64,000 nucleotides of DNA from Tetracladium setigerum (Eukaryota; Ascomycota; Leotiomycetes; Helotiales). The stretch lies in contig PZJY01000003.1 of assembly GCA_031472005.1 (NCBI GenBank), positions 3,348,001 to 3,412,000 on the forward strand. The letters are read 5' to 3'. The translations under genes and the position numbers were made by a program. The notes under the pieces are model-generated. The model saw only the letters and a list, made by a program, of their open reading frames with translations. It made no database searches and was not told the origin of the DNA. Shown piece by piece: positions 10,158 through 21,986 of the stretch; within the stretch, counting starts at the first letter, position 1, and each line of letters opens with the position of its first letter.

Positions 10158-12111
10158 TCACTGAACCTCAGCTTCATAAGCTGGTGGTGGGGGCTGGAAA
10201 CCAGCATCCATCCCATCATCTGTCGACCTCCCGGACCAAAAATTCTCTCTCGCTTCCTTGTTGCTATGAGCGCGTTGCGCAATTTCATTTGCCATCTTGA
10301 GGACCCATGCTTGTTCGAGGATACTTGGTCCTTGCTGCTGCTGGATCTGTGGCTGCGACTGTAATTGTGGCTCAGGAGCGCGGTTATTGTTTTGTTTTTC
10401 CGAGCAATATATTTGCTGGGTCCTGAGGATTGGGATGTTTGGGATTTGAGATGGCTCCTCTTCTGTCGTTGAGGTTGGGATGGTGGGTGTACGTTGTTGA
10501 GTTTGAGCTTGTAGGAGTTCTGAGGAGGAAGTGAGTGTTGCGAGCGAGGGTGCAGTTCGTGACTGGGATAGACGATGGGGCCGGCGTGGTGTATCGTCCA
10601 TATCAATGCTACCTGTCCTGAATCTAACTCCTCTTCCACTTGGTGATCGGGGAGGGTGACAATGAAATCTTCCGGCTCCACAGTTTCGCGCTGTGTTGGG
10701 TAGGCGGGCTCGGACGCAGCTACAACAGAAGAAGCATCGCTATCTCCAGACTCGCTCATGTCGTCCGTGGTCTTTGCCCTCCTTAGGTTGACGACCCTGT
10801 TCTTCTTCTTCTTCATTCCATGTGCGCGATGTCGTCCTGCTCCGAGACTGAGTCCAGTGGTTGCGGATTGCACGCTAACGAGCGATGGTCGTGAAGGAAG
10901 ACCATGGTGACCATCATCCGATCCCCTGCTGCTGTTGAAAGTGTAGGTCGTGCTAGTACTTCCATTATGGGTATGCGAGCGCGTCAAGGTTGGTGTTGTA
11001 ATAGCAGGTGTGCTACTGCCATTCGATTCCCCACGTTCTGTCGACTGGCCAGCCCAAGCTCTAAAGACAGTATCGGCAATGGAAGGTGTAAAAAGCGACA
11101 ACGTTCTTTGTGAATCTCTCAACGTCGCTAAGCGCAACAAACTCCTCTGCGAAAACAGCGAATGCACTTCCGGTCCTCCATCCAAGGAAAGCGAGGATAT
11201 TTCGTTGGCGTCCAAGACATTTCCCCGCGAATCGACGGCGTCTTGGGGAGGGCTAGAGAGCGGATCCACAGATACCTCTTGCTCGGTGTGTTCCGTCTGT
11301 GCCATTTCTTGCTTTTCTTTTGCGGCGTATTCGGGGCACCAGAGTCGAAGAGAGAGTCGGTGGATGATGGCGGGGAGTTCGTCCATCATGAGTGTTCGAA
11401 GCTGCTTTTCGATTTCCCTCTGCAGATAATCCCGAACAAAAGGTATCGAATCAAACGTCGAGGAGACTTTCAAAGATTCTAGTGGATCATTTCGGAATAC
11501 CAACGTCAATCCCTTTTGCTTCGAGAAGACTAATATGATAAAGGCCGAAAGTTTGAAGTCGGACAAGGTGATTTGTAGTGGGATGGTCAACCCGGAAGCG
11601 GCTGCTAACGGCTGGGGGAGGAGAAAGAGGGTTTCGAGGAGAGATAGGTGTTGAGAGGATTCGCCTATAATTGTTGATATATTAGCATCTGATATACTCC
11701 ATGCCCGCGATCCAGGTGGAGAAATCCAAACGCGCATCCCAGTCCGTAATCACCACAAATTATGCGCAAACCCCCCATTCCATCCCAAGCAGAGCAGGGT
11801 AAAAAATTTCCATGCCACAAAGTAAACAGACAAGCAGAACGTACCTGCACTCTCGTCTTGAGCGTCAAGAAAGCATCCCCCGAATAGCACATCTTGAATA
11901 TTCCCCTGAACCTATCTTCTGCCAAATCTCCAATCTCTAGTATTTCCAACTCCGGCGGCACGCTGCCGAGATTGAACTCATTGACGAGGATGTCGTCGAC
12001 GATGATCGGGGGTTTGGGCGATTTATTGAGGGCTGTGGTGAGCATTTCTCGCGCGCGAGCGTAGAAGTCCTCGTCCGCTGCGAGCGGCGACCAGTTGAAG
12101 TTAAAGGCCAT
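10158..12111 (-). CDS. MDM34: Mdm34, ERMES mitochondria-ER tether subunit (two probable 1-nt sequencing gaps)
   Basis: Outer-mitochondrial-membrane SMP-domain subunit of the ER-mitochondria encounter structure, involved in lipid transfer and mitochondrial morphology. Exon 1 is 12111-11845 and begins MAFNFNWSPL, with KSPKPPIIVDDILVNEFNLG and DRFRGIFKMCYSGDAFLTL, the hallmark of the family. A 180-nt intron (11665-11844) follows. Exon 2 opens ANPLNTYLSSKPSF, then the frame breaks in GGGGG at 11614-11618 (C-run on the coding strand) and resumes QPLAAASGLTIPLQITLSD. A second break near 10630-10631 separates the disordered middle from the conserved tail SILEQAWVLKMANEIAQR and PPPPAYEAEVQ. One added base at each place gives 591 residues. 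The gene is conserved, so assembly error is far likelier than loss. Confidence 0.92.
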
Positions 12112-13099
12112 GGCGAAGAGAGTTTGTCATTAGAGAGAGGTGGGGAGAGAGAGGAGGAGAGCGAGAGGATGTGCGCGATGTCGATAGAAGATAGGAGAAA
12201 GTGGGTGGGTGGTGTGAGTAGGGCTGTGGTTGTGCCTTTGTCGCGTGAGGAATCGGTTCGAGATTCGGCCCCTGGTGATGTGATGTAGGAGGAACTGTAG
12301 GAAGTGGGCGATAAGGACGATGCGCCGGCGGATCGAGGTTGAGAAGATCTTGAATCAATGAAGAAGCAAGATGCTATACTCGACCTACTGTTGTTGATGA
12401 TGTTGTCGATGAAGTCCCAGTGTTGAAGGGGTGGTGTGGTGGTGGTGGTTGAAGGAATGGATTGGGAATGTTTGTGTTCGCAAATCTTGCTTGTGATGTT
12501 CCGAGAGCTTTTCCCTGCGCTGCTCAAAGCGTCATCTTCCGGCCGTGCGGCTGTGGGAAATCGAAATTTTGCATAAAATTTAATGTCCCGCCCGGTTATT
12601 CCCTCGTCACCCGAGAACACCGCTGATAATAGAATTATGCGAAAGGGGATTGGTGCTTGGTACAGGTAATTATATCTGAGTGAGTGGTTTTCAAATGATG
12701 GATAGGTAGGTAGTAGGTAAGATGTGCAGTAAGACAGGAAGGTAAGAAATGGAAAGAAAGCTGAATGTGATCATTCACAAGGCTACCAACAAGCTTTGTT
12801 TACTTCCTCTGAATCATGAAGCTCATCTGCCCTCATCTGCCCTCGTGATGTCAACAAGAGCAACCAACAACTTTGTTCTACGGCACCTCAGACAGACCAC
12901 TTGCGACGGAATCAACAAACACAAGAACGAATCATAGTACTATTTGGCTTTGGTTGAGGTCGTTTTATTCTATCGACTTTGGGTATATTAGAACTTTTCT
13001 GCCATCGTTCAAACTTAAATCTTCTTGCAAGAGCACACAAAACAGCCGCTCGACTCTTCTCACACCAGTCCAACCAACCGACCAACTCCCGCATTTCCT
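12112..13099. other. Intergenic, Mdm34 promoter and F-box gene 3' side
   Basis: Upstream of Mdm34 on the minus strand and downstream of the F-box gene. Sequence upstream of Mdm34 is strongly strand-biased, rich in G and A on plus (C/T on the coding strand), as expected for a leader. A long minus-strand frame at 11937-12620 is serine/proline low-complexity and overlaps Mdm34 exon 1; it is not called. Confidence 0.55.
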
Positions 13100-15072
13100 T
13101 CAGTCGAGAGATTCATCCATTATCTCCTCGTCTTCCGCTGCCGGTCCTCCAATCCCAGTATCATATGTCATTGCCGCGAGGACCATCGCCGGTGACATTC
13201 CCCACAGCATTGCCTCCTCATCCGCTACCAAATCTGGCATACCATCAAAGGACCCATCCCCCTCCTCGTCTACATCTTCATCATCCTCATCCTCCCACTC
13301 ATCAGTCTCATCGAGTTCCATTAAATGATGCCCGAGACCATAGCCTAGATAATCATGCATATCATCCTCCGAATCATCACTCTCGTCGTCATCATCCTCG
13401 TCCATGCTGGATCCACTTGATTCTTCGCCATCTGTTTCCCATTCCTCACTATAAAAGTCGGCCAAGGCCTCCGGGCTGAACGTCATAAAATCACCGACGG
13501 ACGTGACATATTTTGGCTGCCATCCTTTGTAGCTATGAGGATTGTCCCTCTTCATTGGCCACGGCAGCTTACCCTTAACAAATAACTCTAGTAGCATCGA
13601 AGAAGAAACCATCTTGTATTTAGGTCTCGGTTCAGGCTCCAGTCTTTGAGATATAAATTTCCCTCGTCAAGGTCAAGAAGCTCGCAGCATTCGATGTTCG
13701 TGAGTTCATCCCGGAACTTGGTGAAAATTGTACGCCAGCTTGGAGGCTGGTCCTCCGGGGCCGCAGTTTGATGAAGGTCCACCTCGTCAACATCTGGAAT
13801 AGCCCAGTGCAGCCGCTTTAGCGTTGCTTTGTGCTTTAAGATGAAATTTGATACAACGGTTCTCGGACTCTCGACATTGATTAACCGAATGTCTTCGAGG
13901 TTTTTAAAGCGTAATTGAAAGAATGTCTTATCCCAAGCCATGGCAAAGTCTTCGTCGACATCCTCTTCCACCATCCAATCCAGCGACAGACTTCTCAGAT
14001 CCTTCATAGATCCAATAAAGTCACCAAGCGCTTTACCAAGAGCAGGACCCGTGTAAAGGGTTGAAGGATCCCCTGACGCGATGAGTCCAATCTCCAGACT
14101 TTCAACACTGGAAACAGCCTTCTTCATTTGTTGAAATACCTGATCGTTCAAGCGAATACTTACAGGAGCAACTTCTGAATCGTACGCCGTGAAATGTGAA
14201 AGTGATGAAGAAAAGCAATCAATGGGAAAGGCGTCCATCTCAAGTGCCCGAAGAGGGTTTGGAAGCTTCAGCGTAGCCAGTACAACGTCTGTATATCTTG
14301 TAATCGACTTTCTCGGGTCCAGAAAATTAGTTGAATCAAAATCGGCGAAACTGTTATCCATATGATCCCAAATTGCCTCGAAATGCAGCCGTGTCCGCTC
14401 CTTCCCCGAACCAGACTTGGGAGGGTCATATGGTTGCCAGAATGGGGAGGTGTAAGATGTAAGAGTTATTGAGGTTAAGCTTGGAAGTTGTGAAAAAATG
14501 GCCTCCAGGATATCCCTCCGGCAATGGACGCTGTGGGGGTTGAATAGGGTGTGAATTGGGAGGAGAGGCTTCTCAGGGACCGCAATATATCTCGCACTAT
14601 TGATTCCAGCCAGAAATTGATCCAGGCTCATATCCCCCATATAGATTGTCATCTGTCTGATTCCTGCAGCGATTTCGGGGACGAGGCAGGCTTTAGCAAG
14701 TCGAAGCATATCATCTCGTTGTGGTCGGAGAGAAAAGCCTGTCTTGAACAGGTCGGGTGTGCACATGCTTGCAAGGTTGTGGTTCATACTTCGTAAGGTG
14801 GCGAGTTCGGGGACGTCGAGATAGCTGATGATCTGCTGGATGAGCTCTGTTGGGAGGCTCGAAATTGAGACCTTTTCCTCATCGCGGGGTAAATTTGTCT
14901 GCGAGTGCGGGGTGGAAGAGGAGGGAGTCGCGTTCGACGAAGCTGCCGGCAATTTCGTTTTAGTATCCTTGTTGACAGAAGTCTTCTTTGTAACTTTGCC
15001 CTTCTTGCCAGTTGCCTCCTCCTGCTCTGCAATGAACTTGTGGAGCAGGGTGTGGACAGAGGACGAGGCCAT
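13100..15072 (-). CDS. F-box protein with acidic C-terminal tail (one probable 1-nt sequencing gap)
   Basis: Probable substrate adaptor of an SCF ubiquitin ligase. The start chosen is ATG 15072 (MASSSVHTLLHKFI); the frame is open further upstream but has no ATG there. The F-box lies near residues 77-115: ISSLPTELIQQIISYLDVPELATLR and following. The middle is a leucine-rich region without clear repeats. The frame breaks at the CC of 13639-13640 (GG on the coding strand) within DW..PEPRPKYKMV; one added base joins it to a tail containing LPWPMKRDNPHSYKGW and a very acidic stretch of Asp, Glu and Ser. The joined product is 657 residues in one exon. The short end product after KDWSLNRDL would be a false truncation. 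Target unknown. Confidence 0.8.
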
Positions 15073-15942
15073 GGTGATGATGATAACGGCTTCCGATTTA
15101 GTAATGGTGTTTGTTATTGGCAGAGAATACGGTTGTATCGTTATGTACCACGCTAATGGTACGGTAGGTACCTTTCCAACGAGCGCGTGGGTAGAAATAA
15201 ATATGGAGGAAGAGGGAGAAGTGAGGAGGTTCGACGAGGCTTCGAAAAACAAATATATCTAGGCCTTTTCATTTGTACTGCAAGGCTGCCATGCTTACTA
15301 ATTTGGTTCAAGACGGGAGCCAATGACTGCGAAGTTGGATCTGAGCGAGGCGCTATGACCATTAGTGCCACCTTGAGCTTGGCATACCAAGCCTGCCCTG
15401 CCCAACTATATCAGGAACTACCTTAGACAACTTCAAACCATCCAGCTAACACAATTACCTACTTTTTATTTGGCTGCTAGTATAAACAAGTTTTGTTTCC
15501 AATTTTCGGCCTTACGCAGTTGACTTTGTACTTAGGTTGACTTTTCTTTCTAAGTTTGGGACTTTTCCACTTGATCACTGTTGCGCCACAGTGCCATAGT
15601 GCCATGTAGTGCACAATAGATCCAACCCTAGAACTTTTAATGCTAATTCAATATAAGTAGGTATGTAGTTTGGACGAGGTTGAAGATGTTGTCCTCATTG
15701 GTTGGAGACTAACATTAGCTGGAGCAATTTCCAAAATTCAAGAAGCTTCAAATCCTTAGGCTGAAAAGGTTCGCGCTCGAGATCCCAACTACTACCTATC
15801 AAACTCGTTTAGGTTGTGTTTTCTTACAACAGCTCCCTAGTTCGGGTTGACTTAGTCGTGGGTATATGGGGCTAATTAGTTCAAGGCCGTATCTGTATCC
15901 TTCGGCTATTCAGATATGTATCGTCACCACCCTCTGAGGACA
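15073..15942. other. Intergenic, F-box promoter side
   Basis: Upstream of the F-box gene and downstream of the small minus-strand gene. No open frame with recognisable content. The area around 15420-15900 is AT-rich and repeat-free by eye. Confidence 0.5.
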
Positions 15943-16403
15943 TCAATGCCGCTGCCGTATTTTCTTCCACCTCCTGCTGTTACTGTTAGCTTTCCTCATT
16001 GTGTTGCCGTTGTCAGAGTCCCCATTCTCTAATTCTTGCATCTGCCCTTGTATCTCCTCCTCATCAAGGACAATCAAATCGATTTCATAGCAGACTACCT
16101 CGGGCTCGTCAGTTGTGCTTCGATTCACAGGGTAATAAACTAGAAGTCGATCAAAAGGAGGAGCCGGACGGGACGCCAAGACCTTGGATTCTGCTATAGT
16201 GTGATCACTCGTTAAATTGGTCGAAACATGATAATGGGACGAAGCATAAGGCCACATAGGACCAGAGCTCGATGATTTTCGAAAGATCGCTGCGCCGTCT
16301 CGGGGATGTCATCAATATAGGACCACTCACCGGGTTGAGAGTGAGGGGTGTAGATTGATGATTCAAGGCCATTTTCTGAGATATCGGGATTACATGCGTA
16401 CAT
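15943..16403 (-). CDS. Small uncharacterised protein; 41-nt intron or 1-nt sequencing gap
   Basis: Not recognised. It starts at ATG 16403 (MYACNPDISENGLES) and ends RRWKKIRQRH. Two readings connect the N- and C-terminal frames. One is an intron of 41 nt (16290-16330, GTGAGT donor, GCGCAG acceptor), giving 139 residues. The other is a missing base in the GG pair complementary to 16262-16263, keeping EWSYIDDIPETAQRSFENHR in the protein and giving 153 residues. Given the error pattern elsewhere in the window and the protein-like text of the putative intron, the second is slightly favoured. The shared C-terminal part contains RLLVYYPVNRSTTDEPEVV and an acidic stretch. No signal peptide or membrane segment. 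Confidence 0.45.
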
Positions 16404-17111
16404 CGTAATCTAAGTCAAGCGAGTCCACCCTCGGGCAGTTTGGCTGAAGAAAGACCTTTGCCTCCTCCGCGCGGTGTATTTTCTCACCTATACCCGTCAA
16501 TTTTCAACCGCAATTTAGTGGTTGAGAGCCCAGGAAAATGAGTAAGGGAGAAAGAAGAAGTAAGTGGACGGTGCCGACAACCGCAACCACAACGATAACG
16601 ACGACAGCAACGACGACTGGACAGGTCAAATCTAAGAATAGGTGGACATTAAGCAGGTTTACTTGTAATGTCTGTCTCCGCTTGCTTAATATTGCTTCTA
16701 CTACCAGCACCATGTGAACTTCTCTCGACGCGCAGACAGCATGTCCACCTTACATCGCCAGGGGTTTCCCTGTCGCTGCCACAGGTAAACTAGAGTTCAT
16801 GCTCAAACTTACCACCAGCACCACCGTACCCTAATTCCAAAAGACCCGAATGCTGTGCTGATTGCGCGGCTGGAGAAGATTTCAGCCAGTGCTTACCTGC
16901 TCAACCCATAGACCATGACATCGTCATTCAAGCATTTCAGGCTCAGATTTTCTCAGTTGGTCGGTTAGCAGCGATACGATGATAGTATATAAACGAGTAG
17001 CAGAGAAGCGCTTGGGCTGAACAGGGCTTCTGGTCTATTCTTTCATTTGCATTTCAGATTCAAGCAACATCTCTGTTTTCCACACTCTTTCACCTGGCGA
17101 TCTCCATCAAT
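16404..17111. other. Intergenic with tannase promoter
   Basis: Upstream of the tannase-family gene. Contains a threonine-rich 58-codon plus-strand frame at 16538-16714 with ACG/AAC-rich sequence, not called. The right part holds a TATA box for the tannase gene. Confidence 0.55.
16986..16993 (+). promoter_or_regulatory. TATA box of the tannase-family gene
   Basis: TATATAAA lies 119 bases before the tannase ATG at 17112. With initiation about 30-40 bases downstream this leaves a leader of roughly 80 bases, normal for a regulated secreted enzyme. Confidence 0.6.
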
Positions 17112-19159
17112 ATGCGTCAGACTTCAAGCGCAGTTGTTGCGACATTCGCAGCTCTCGCAGCGAATGTCAGTGCCACTTCTCTTTCCGACCTCTGCACAGT
17201 CGCAAATGTTCGGGCTGCCCTACCTACAAATGGGACCTTGTTAGGTAGGTTTCAAGCTCGAAGCTTCAATATACCATGCGATCCAATGCATTCTATTGCC
17301 CCATTGAATGTCTAAGATACCCTGCAATACAAAAAGTATTACTGACCTCGAGAAATCCACCAGGTATCGACTTGAACCCATCAGCAGTAACAGCTAGCGC
17401 TGTCTATAATGCGACCACCGGCATGGGAAGCACCACCGCTTATACATATTGCAACGTGACCGTGTCGTACACGCACACCGGGAAGGGTGATTCGGTTGTC
17501 GTCAAATATGCTTTCCCAAGCCCTTCTGACTTCAAAAATCGTTTCTACGTTGGTGGTGGGGGTGGATTTTCTCTTTCCAGTGATGCTACTGGCGGTCTTG
17601 CCTATGGCGCTGTTGGCGGAGCTACGAGTGCTGGTTATGATGCGTTTGACTACAGTTACGACGAGGTGGTTCTGTATGGAAATGGATCTATCAACTGGGA
17701 TGCGACGGTCATGTTTGGTTATCAAGCGCTTGGAGAGATGACTCTTTTGGGAAAGCCGCTAACAAGAGGGTTTTATGGCTTGTCTGATGATGCCAAGGTT
17801 TACACCTACTTTGGTATGTCTTTTTTCCACCCACCTCATTGTTTAATTCTCCATGCTGATCTATCTGCAGAGGGCTGTAGTGACGGAGGCAGAGAGGGAA
17901 TGAGCCAAGTCCAACGCTATGGAGCAGAATATGATGGCGCTATTACGGGTGCTCCAGCTTTCCGCTTTGCACAGCAACAAGTACATCACGTGTTTCCAGC
18001 CACTGTGGAGCAGGTCACCGGCTTTCTTCCACCACCATGCGAGCTGGCACAAATTGTGAACTCTACAATTGCCGCTTGCGATCCTCTAGACGGAAGAACA
18101 GATGGTGTTGTCGGTCGAACAGATCTATGCAAGATCAACTTCAATCTTAGCTCGATCATTGGTGAATCTTATTACTGTGCTGCCAAGACTAGGTATGTTA
18201 ATCCTCAGATTTACAACACTTCACCAGTCCAAATCTATACGTGTCTTGCAAGCAAATTATTACAAGTCTTTGATAATCTTTGCACGCAATAAACTGATTG
18301 ATGTAATAGTTCTTCTCTTGGTTTTGGCTTCAGCAAGCGTGCAGCTGGTAGCACAAGTAGCACCACGCCCGCTCAAAATGGAACCGTCACTGCGGAAGGC
18401 GTCGCTGTTGCTCAGGCTATTTATGATGGCCTTCATAATTCCAAGGGCGAACGTGCATACCTATCTTGGCAGATTGCCTCTGACCTGAGTGATGGAAACA
18501 CAGTTTACAACAACGACACTGGTTCATGGGAAATAAGCATCCCTTCTACGGGAGGAGAATATATCACCAAGTTTGTCCAACTGCTGGACCTTGATAATCT
18601 CTCCGACCTCGATAATGTCACATACGACACCCTGGTAGAATGGATGAATATTGGTTTTGTGAGGTATTGGGACAGTCTTCAAACCACCGTGCCAGACCTT
18701 ACTACATTTCAATCTTCCGGGGGCAAATTGCTACATTACCATGGAGAATCAGATCCAAGTATCCCGTCTGGTTCATCAGTTCATTACTGGCAATCAGTTC
18801 GCTCCATCATGTACAGCGACCTCGCAGCAGAAGAAAGTCTCTCGGCACTCGAAGATTGGTATCAATTCTACCTTATTCCCGGGGCCGCTCACTGCGGATC
18901 CAATTCTCTCCAACCTGGCCCATATCCCAAAGACAATATGGCAACTATAATCGATTGGGTTGAGAATGGGATAAAGCCATCTCGTCTCAATGCCACAGTT
19001 TCTTCTGGTACTTATGAAGGCGAGGTGCAGAAGCTTTGCCAATGGCCAACCCGCCCACTTTGGCAGGGCAACAGTTCCACATTTGATTGTGTTAACGATG
19101 AGGCATCAATTGATAGTTGGACTTACACTTTTGATGCATTCAAGCTCCCTGTCTACTAG
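17112..19159 (+). CDS. Secreted tannase/feruloyl esterase family protein
   Basis: Secreted serine esterase of the tannase family (PF07519), acting on gallate or feruloyl esters of plant phenolics. Four exons: 17112-17244, 17364-17813, 17871-18192 and 18310-19159, giving 584 residues without any frame break. Residues 1-22 are a signal peptide. The nucleophile motif GCSDGGREG is formed across the second intron. The acid residue is in HYHGESDPSIP and the histidine in PGAAHCGSN. The usual cysteine flanking the nucleophile serine and the cysteine after the catalytic His are both present, as for the tannase disulfide. Many N-glycosylation sequons support secretion. Tannase and feruloyl esterase cannot be told apart from sequence. 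Confidence 0.93.
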
Positions 19160-19309
19160 ACGGGTATCAAAGTACAGGTCATTGAGTCGTCTGACTCTGA
19201 AGTGGACCAGCCCTTGCCACCTACTAAACATTTTTATAAACTCTAAATTTGAGTTTTCTGAAAAACAGACAATACAATCATTACATCTCTTCAATAAAAT
19301 ATTGGCTCT
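19160..19309. other. Short gap after tannase gene
   Basis: Tannase 3' UTR next to a broken membrane-protein frame on the other strand. Nothing further seen. Confidence 0.5.
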
Positions 19310-19828
19310 CTATTCAGTCTCTATAGCAGGACTGGTTGTGCCCGGAACTTGAGGGGCCACTCTCGTATTCGAGAATCTGGGAGGGGTGGAATACGATAGC
19401 ACCAGACATACGATGAAGATGAGGTTTGCGTAACATTTGTTGGGCTTCGAAGTCCGAGAGCTGGATAGCAGTCGCAAGTTACTGTTGAATTGTATAGGGT
19501 TCTCCCTCTGGAAGGCCCATCGGAGAGAGGCAGTGTAAGTAAAGCCTAGGATTTCGTTGATCAAAGTGACCACCAAGTTGAAGACGAGAGGAAAAGCTCA
19601 GGGACGTATCATGGTGTAGAATTGTGGAAAGCTTAGCGTATGGAATGTGCTGTTTCTAGAGCCTAGGTATGCTCCTATCACCAGCAGAATGATACCCAGA
19701 ATCCAGGCCACTGCAATGCCGATCACGTATACTCGTCGAGTCCCAAGCCGATGATTGTAGTTCGTGGGAGAGTGCCCAGTTATGATTGAGATATGCTCCT
19801 GCCATCCGCGAAGCTGCTCTTGTGGCAT
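19310..19828 (-). pseudogene. Relic of a fungal multi-pass membrane protein family
   Basis: One frame runs from ATG 19828 (MPQEQLRGWQEHIS) to 19310, with a stop TGA just after FYTMIRP. The first part has one transmembrane helix, VYVIGIAVAWILGIILLVIG. After the stop the same frame gives FPLVFNLVVTLINEILG, SLRWAFQRENPIQFNSNLRL and a further hydrophobic segment, the pattern of a widespread fungal membrane-protein family of unknown role, whose members run to several hundred residues. Here only about 170 codons remain. The break is a stop in frame, not a one-base shift, so it is not explained by the homopolymer errors seen elsewhere. An unrecognised intron over the stop cannot be excluded. Confidence 0.5.
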
Positions 19829-19834
19829 AAGCAC

Positions 19835-21044
19835 TCGGCGTTAGTTAATTCGGACATCACGATCGCTTTTCATTTGTACCAAGTATCTTGAAGGCGAAGA
19901 ATGTCAAATTCTGCTCTATATATTTCTTGGCCCGATATTTAAGGTCCGCTGCCTTTACTTTCGATGGCTTGAGGCTGAATCTTTAGCGTTTGTACGCGGC
20001 ACATTTCTTGGCCAGTTAACCGAGATTCTAGGGTCTATTTACTTTGAAATAACTCATCTCGTACAGCCTTTGATGTCACATTGACAAGTCCATGTGACTG
20101 AGAGCCATGAGGAGCCACAAAGTTTGAAATAAAGTCGGTCGCAGTCAACGATCACCTACCTTAGGCTATGGAGCCGTCTTTACCTTCTGAGTGGCAGCGA
20201 AACGCAGAACACGGTTATGCCAGCAATAATTTTAACTCACAGTAAATACTTTGTTTTCTGCAATTAAACTACCTATTAGCTCAAAATCGAAACTCTTCGT
20301 ATCAGGAGTGCATTCAAGACGCAGCTAAAGTGCGGAAATATTATATCCCCTTTTTTGCTCGCAAAACTGGCCTGGTTCTAGTAACTTCAAGAATATCACT
20401 TCGTCAACATAGAGCCGATTCAAATAGGCTTCTGAATTTCGCACAGAAATATCCCAGAGTATGTATGCAAATTTAATGGATCAACCGCATAAGCATCATC
20501 CAATCGATCACACCAAGACGGAGATCAAGCTCATTCGTATCAACTGATTGTGCTAGAACCCCCTTTTTCACTCGGAATCCCATCCATAATACCAAAGTCG
20601 GCTTGGGACAGGCCGAATTATTTTCCCATGAAAACCATTGGCTTGGATGTGCCGAGTGGGTCAGGCCGACTTTGCCCGATGGAGACATCATACTTGCACA
20701 ACCGAGAGGCCTGATTGGGTTGACTACTGTCACGCTAAGTCATGGCTATATGGTATCAAGCAGGGCAGTAGCAGTTGCTCTGTGTAGTAGGGTTTTATGC
20801 TTAGAAATGGCATCACCTACCTCATTGACATCAATCAAGGTCCATACCTCAAATCCATCGCAGTGTCTATAAACGCTTCGCTTATGGTCACATAACACTC
20901 TTAATTTATGCACATTGAATTGTAATTATAATTAGTGTAAGATCTGCAATAATATGAGCGCATGCCCATCTAGTCCCGTCTACACAGCTGACTGCTCCCC
21001 GACCCGAAAGAAGCCTGAAAAGGCGTGAATGAAGGAAGGTCTAG
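19835..21044. other. Intergenic, AT-rich, no gene seen
   Basis: About 1.2 kb. Two overlapping frames on opposite strands at 20473-20872 have no recognisable content. No repeats or splice-bounded exons found. Confidence 0.5.
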
Positions 21045-21986
21045 TTACAATAAGGCCAATGCAACAACGCCAAAGAACAACGTGCCGAGTGTGTAAGTTG
21101 GCACAGTAGCTAGCATGTTTCCCGAATTTGCGGACTGTGAAGGCGTGGGAGTAGCCACGGTCGGAGAGGAGCTCGTTACAGTATTCGAGACAGCCTGTGC
21201 TGGAGTGGAAGAGACGGTAGCCACATCAGACACCAAGGTGGAAGTAGTACGAGTAGTGTGTGAAGACATAGTCATAGCGGCTCGTGAAATCGTTGTCGAC
21301 GAGGTGGCCACACTTTCCTCACTACTACTATTTTGAGCCTTCTCAAAGCTATCGACATCATCTCCATACCACGTACTCCACAGCGGGGCAGTCACTCCCT
21401 CGCAAGATGTTATGCACTCATACGTCTTCTTGTAGGCCGTGAAGCCTTCCTTAGCCGTCGACTGCCACTGTGGGTAGAGCTCATCATTACATTTGCGCAC
21501 GCACGCAAATGCCGTGCAAGGGATGTAATCAGCGACCCCGATCCCGTGACCGTCTAGTTCGGCCTTCCCCCACTCCCCCGTTGCACCTTTAAGGTCAAAA
21601 TCATTGCTGTACTGGAACCCGGATGGGCCATCCTTGTACGGGTCCTCGTTGTACTCCTGGGTTGAGAGTCGGTAAATGCTTCGGGGCCCTACAGAGACGG
21701 GAACTTGGATCGTGAGAGTCTCAACGTCGATGAGGGTGTTGTTGGCAAGGACACATACAGGACCTGTTCCCCAGCCGGGTGGGGTTGTCGCGAGGTAAAT
21801 TCTAAAGTGGGTAAAGCCGGCATCGAAGGATTTGCGACCGGTGGAAAGATCATTGATTATAGTGACCTTGAAGTCTTTTCCTGCGTTAACGCTCCATGGG
21901 ACTTGAATGTCTTCAAATGCGAAGCTGCTGGGGACCAGAAGTGGGAGGATAAAAAGGAGCGTGGTTTTGAGAATTGAAATGACCAT
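21045..21986 (-). CDS. Secreted, probably GPI-anchored cysteine-containing protein
   Basis: Extracellular protein of unknown function. A single exon gives 313 residues. Residues 1-23 are a signal peptide ending at SSFA. The N-terminal domain has a beta-sandwich look (IQVPWSVNAGKDFKVTIIND, FRIYLATTPPGWGTGPVCVL, GFQYSNDFDL) as in fungal secreted proteins with an extracellular Ig-like module. A small cysteine-rich part follows: IPCTAFACVRKCNDELYP and YKKTYECITSCEGV. Residues about 220-290 are a serine/threonine-rich, heavily O-glycosylated type stalk. The C terminus has a small-residue site (SANSGNM) and a hydrophobic tail, VPTYTLGTLFFGVVALALL, the arrangement of a GPI signal. Cell-wall attachment is likely; role in host contact is only a guess. 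Confidence 0.85.
   Translation of the reverse strand: MVISILKTTLLFILPLLVPSSFAFEDIQVPWSVNAGKDFKVTIINDLSTGRKSFDAGFTHFRIYLATTPPGWGTGPVCVLANNTLIDVETLTIQVPVSVGPRSIYRLSTQEYNEDPYKDGPSGFQYSNDFDLKGATGEWGKAELDGHGIGVADYIPCTAFACVRKCNDELYPQWQSTAKEGFTAYKKTYECITSCEGVTAPLWSTWYGDDVDSFEKAQNSSSEESVATSSTTISRAAMTMSSHTTRTTSTLVSDVATVSSTPAQAVSNTVTSSSPTVATPTPSQSANSGNMLATVPTYTLGTLFFGVVALALL

Noticed and set aside
10904..11482. Plus-strand frames of up to 159 codons
   Set aside because: Antisense shadows of Mdm34 exon 2.
11937..12620. 227-codon minus frame starting upstream of Mdm34
   Set aside because: Ser/Pro/Thr low complexity in the leader, overlaps Mdm34 exon 1 in a different frame.
7597..15072. Calling the hydrolase, Mdm34 and F-box genes pseudogenes
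   Set aside because: All catalytic or hallmark motifs are intact, the only lesions are single bases in homopolymers, and Mdm34 is conserved in fungi.
16538..16714. 58-codon Thr-rich plus frame
   Set aside because: Composition follows an ACG/AAC-rich stretch; no conserved content.
20473..20872. Overlapping frames on both strands
   Set aside because: No start context, introns or family similarity; typical chance frames.
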